The notes under the pieces: model-generated
Seen by the model: only the letters and a program-made list of their open reading frames with translations
Databases searched by the model: none
Told to the model about the DNA's origin: nothing
Shown here: positions 62,201 through 64,000 of the stretch, piece after piece
Layout of the letters: the number at the start of each line of letters is the position of its first letter
Numbering within the stretch: position 1 is the first letter of the stretch
Program-made: the position numbers and the translations under genes
From: Typha latifolia
Taxonomy: Eukaryota; Streptophyta; Magnoliopsida; Poales; Typhaceae
DNA length: 64,000 bases
NCBI GenBank assembly: GCA_019914945.1
Contig: CM034100.1
Location: forward strand, 14,023,096-14,087,095
Direction: 5' to 3'

Positions 62201-64000
62201 TCTCTTTCAGGATGTCCAAACAAAGGAACAAATTAACTCTTCCATCATGAAACAAATTGGATGTCCATTTATCATAATATTTAATCAACTTTTCTTCTGG
62301 GATACCCAAACAAATGAATGAACCCTTTCTGCATGGAACTAATTTGGTCCATATTTGTCCTTTTAATAGTAAGTTGGAAGAATACCAAATACTCCCCTAA
62401 TTTATATCTACTCAAGTGGGTTACATGGCATCAAAAAGGTTCCAGTATATGCATTTGCACTATGACATTAACAAGATAAGAGCATGCTAGTGCACAATTT
62501 TGTCAGAATAGATCCTTTATTTTCATGGAGCTGGAATTACTTTATATACAGTGAGAAATATACAACAGGCATTGCTTAACATTCACATATCAAGTATCCT
62601 AAAATGTGGATGTCCTCTATGATTGAATTACCCCGATATCAAACCTTTAGGCACACTCAGCTAGACAAGATACAATGTACAAAAGGAATACTGCAAACTG
62701 ATTGTCAAATGCTTCTAAAACTAATTTAGGTATAAAGTAACTGGAAATGGCATGAGGGTGTAACATTGGCGCTAGAAAATACAACCAGATGGGTCAATAG
62801 CACAGCTCTGTATGGACTGTGGAGACCGATTAATGTATGCACATACATTATGGCACAATAAGTATGGCACTATCCCATTCTGCTAAGAAAGGAAGTTTGT
62901 AAAAGTTGTTGATGTTCCCTTTTGTCTCAATACCCACAACTAACTGACAGAGTAATGTATTTACTGTAACATACATCGATGCAAGCTAACAGGATTACTT
63001 CTTTACAAACTTATTGGCCGTTTTCTATGATGTTAACTACAAAATCCCTGAAAGGATGAAGATGTACCTGCATAAGAATAGACGCTGAAATCTGATGACT
63101 GATTCCAAGTTGGAAAAAAGATAGTTTCAATTCAGAGGTAAAGTCGCCGAGATCATCTGAATAAAAAGGGGCACAACAACAAAATTCTCTCCAATAAATG
63201 CTTGGTAGTTAATTTGTTATTGAAAGGTCATATAACTAAAAAAGGATAAAGAACTGAAAATTCAAAAGAACACTTGGGTTGATATTTTATGCACTTTGAA
63301 AGAACTTCTATAATTTGTATATAAGTAGAACAAAATTATATTTGATATGAGAAGATTCAGATGTATACTTCCTCCATCATTATTTAGCACGAATTACAAC
63401 TGCAAGAAGATGGATATCATCTTATCCCTAAAGTGCCATATTATTTACATAATTCCTAGAATCCACAAGAGCTCCATCTGGCAATTTGTTTGCAACTTCA
63501 CTTTCCATTGGAAGCATGCAATAATACCCTTCACATGTACAAAGCATATACGAAAAATTAAATAGTTAATTTTTGAAAATATCTCTCGTGCTTGTCATAA
63601 AAAATTTACTATAATTGTCATGGATATCCAACACGCAGAATTATTCAAAATCCAACGGATACTGGTGAGATCGTTGTCTATGCTTCATAGTGAATTAGGT
63701 ACTTCTGCATTTCCTGCTGCTGCATGTCGTTCTAGTGGTCACCGTGGTGGCTAATATGGCGATTCAAGGATAAGGATAATCACAGTTTGCACACATCAAG
63801 TCCAAGCTACGTTTACGTTATCCGATTACTAACCTGCGGCGCCGGACGCGAAGCTAAGGTAGGTTTCCGGTATCAATCTACGATCAAACCCCGGCAGCGG
63901 GACGAAGTACCCGATGCGGCTGATTAAAATCAGCGCGGCGGTCACCGCCAGCCTCCGGCGGATCTCGCTCTTGAAGAAGGACTCCGCCGCGTCGTCGATG
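50236..64000 (-). CDS. SCY2: Plastid SecY homologue SCY2, 3' part (5' end outside window)
   Basis: Channel subunit of the second plastid Sec translocase, placed in the inner envelope in Arabidopsis, inserting membrane proteins. Twelve exons in phase: 63834-64000 (incomplete), 63068-63156, 61447-61526, 61250-61339, 60072-60163, 58497-58580, 57758-57899, 57410-57529, 57191-57320, 52156-52279, 51943-52049, 50236-50325. About 437 residues are visible; transit peptide and N-terminus are missing. SecY marks: ISRIGYFVPLPGFD in the first exon, QLGISHQISASILMQ, hydrophobic segments such as AILGAVIVSCYSL and SFLLVLGAMSITWICD, ESGFGHGSSLIICASIL, PFNINPTGMQPVL, LPKEISDYM, FAVGFTSVLIIVGSIIEL and the end MPALSKVLRRYGV. 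The sequence follows SCY2 rather than thylakoid SCY1. Introns over 300 bp without features: 57900-58496, 58581-60071, 60164-61249, 61527-63067, 63157-63833. Confidence 0.94.
50880..50902. repeat. (CA)n microsatellite
   Basis: CACACACA run inside the SCY2 last intron. Confidence 0.9.
51251..51720. repeat. Tandem duplication, two 235-bp units
   Basis: Units 51251-51486 and 51487-51720 both start CAGAGTAGGTGAAA and both contain TTTGCAAACTAG and GCTGCTAAGCAGCAAAAC. They end before CAGGTTCTCT at 51721. The copies are highly similar with few changes, so the event is recent. Confidence 0.9.
52441..55338 (+). mobile_element. Decayed, internally deleted Ty1/copia element
   Basis: Short LTR-like ends at about 52441-52566 and 55225-55338 share ACATATAATCTTATGTTATA, CACATGTATGATGTATATAT and TATCA at the end. 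Directly after the left one, TGGAATCAGAGCC matches the initiator-Met primer-binding site with one change. Before the right one is a purine-rich tract (GAGGGAGGGG). The interior has pol debris on the plus strand: an RT N-terminal segment near 54003-54070, a DVKN motif near 54328, RAIYGL and AWFERF near 54425-54470, and an FTKS RNase H end near 55196. Stops and shifts are many, and gag and integrase are largely gone. Confidence 0.75.
52567..52579 (+). other. Primer-binding site of the decayed copia element
   Basis: TGGAATCAGAGCC, one mismatch to the initiator-Met tRNA complement, directly after the left LTR. Confidence 0.65.
55436..56145. repeat. Dispersed repeat with imperfect inverted ends, copy 2 (SCY2 intron)
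   Basis: The left end GGTTCGGAGTATTGGCCCGA and the reverse complement of the right end (GGTTTTAAAGTATCGGTATT) are alike, suggesting a MITE-type origin. It shares its right part with 41090-41762. No coding content. Confidence 0.5.
57637..57682. repeat. Intronic copy of an SCY2 exon end
   Basis: GTAGAAGCCAACTTAAAAGC and a following AAT(A)ATGAAGCTTG in the intron repeat the exon sequence at about 57763-57800 (GCAGAAGCCAACTTAAAAGC). The exon end (coding TYR-Ala-Phe-Lys-Leu-Ala-Ser) has been partly duplicated about 122 bp downstream in gene direction. Confidence 0.75.

Noticed and set aside
1..64000. A clustered novel pathway or defence-like system
   Set aside because: The five genes are conserved housekeeping or plant families with unrelated roles and no shared regulation visible; nothing suggests a functional cluster. 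No CRISPR array was noticed, and I could not scan reliably for tRNA or small RNA genes by eye.

Overview
This is nuclear DNA from a flowering plant. It is AT-rich and rich in simple repeats, with spliced genes, Ty1/copia retrotransposons in introns, and plant-specific families: a heavy-metal-associated isoprenylated protein (HIPP), a LOG2-like (LUL) RING ligase, and a plastid SecY2. A monocot source is possible, but nothing here proves it. There are no prokaryotic features and no CRISPR array. I see no undescribed multi-gene system. The notable material is in the nested mobile elements, local duplications and two apparent reading-frame breaks.

Layout, left to right. (1) 257-11131 (+): the last four exons of the SUMO E1 subunit SAE2/UBA2. 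Its last intron is 10,039 bp because an old gag-only LTR element on the minus strand (about 1583-9914) was itself split by a younger Ty1/copia element (4329-9902; 167-bp LTRs; AGAAC target duplication). (2) 11.1-18.0 kb: an intergenic region with an RNase H-like pseudogene at 14397-15140 and a MITE-like repeat near 16 kb. (3) 18044-19968 (-): a three-exon HIPP gene with long poly-Gln tracts, an acidic block and a CSIM prenylation box; its reading frame breaks in a five-G run. (4) 20-27 kb: a gene-poor, microsatellite-rich stretch. (5) 27273-33381 (-): a complete three-exon LUL-type RING E3 ligase (375 aa). (6) 34.1-35.5 kb: a degenerate tandem repeat of about seven units. (7) 37538-48785 (-): a complete 15-exon UVH3 (XPG/ERCC5-type repair endonuclease, 1567 aa) with all active-site acidic residues in place. 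(8) 50236-64000 (-): the 3' twelve exons of plastid SCY2, whose 5' end lies beyond the window.

The exon models for LUL, UVH3 and SCY2 were built by hand from splice dinucleotides, reading phase and family similarity. All phases add up, so I trust them to the base at most junctions. The genes do not form a pathway. They are housekeeping genes for SUMOylation, metal-binding or signalling, ubiquitination, DNA repair and plastid membrane protein insertion that happen to be neighbours. LUL, UVH3 and SCY2 run in the same direction; SAE2 converges on HIPP.
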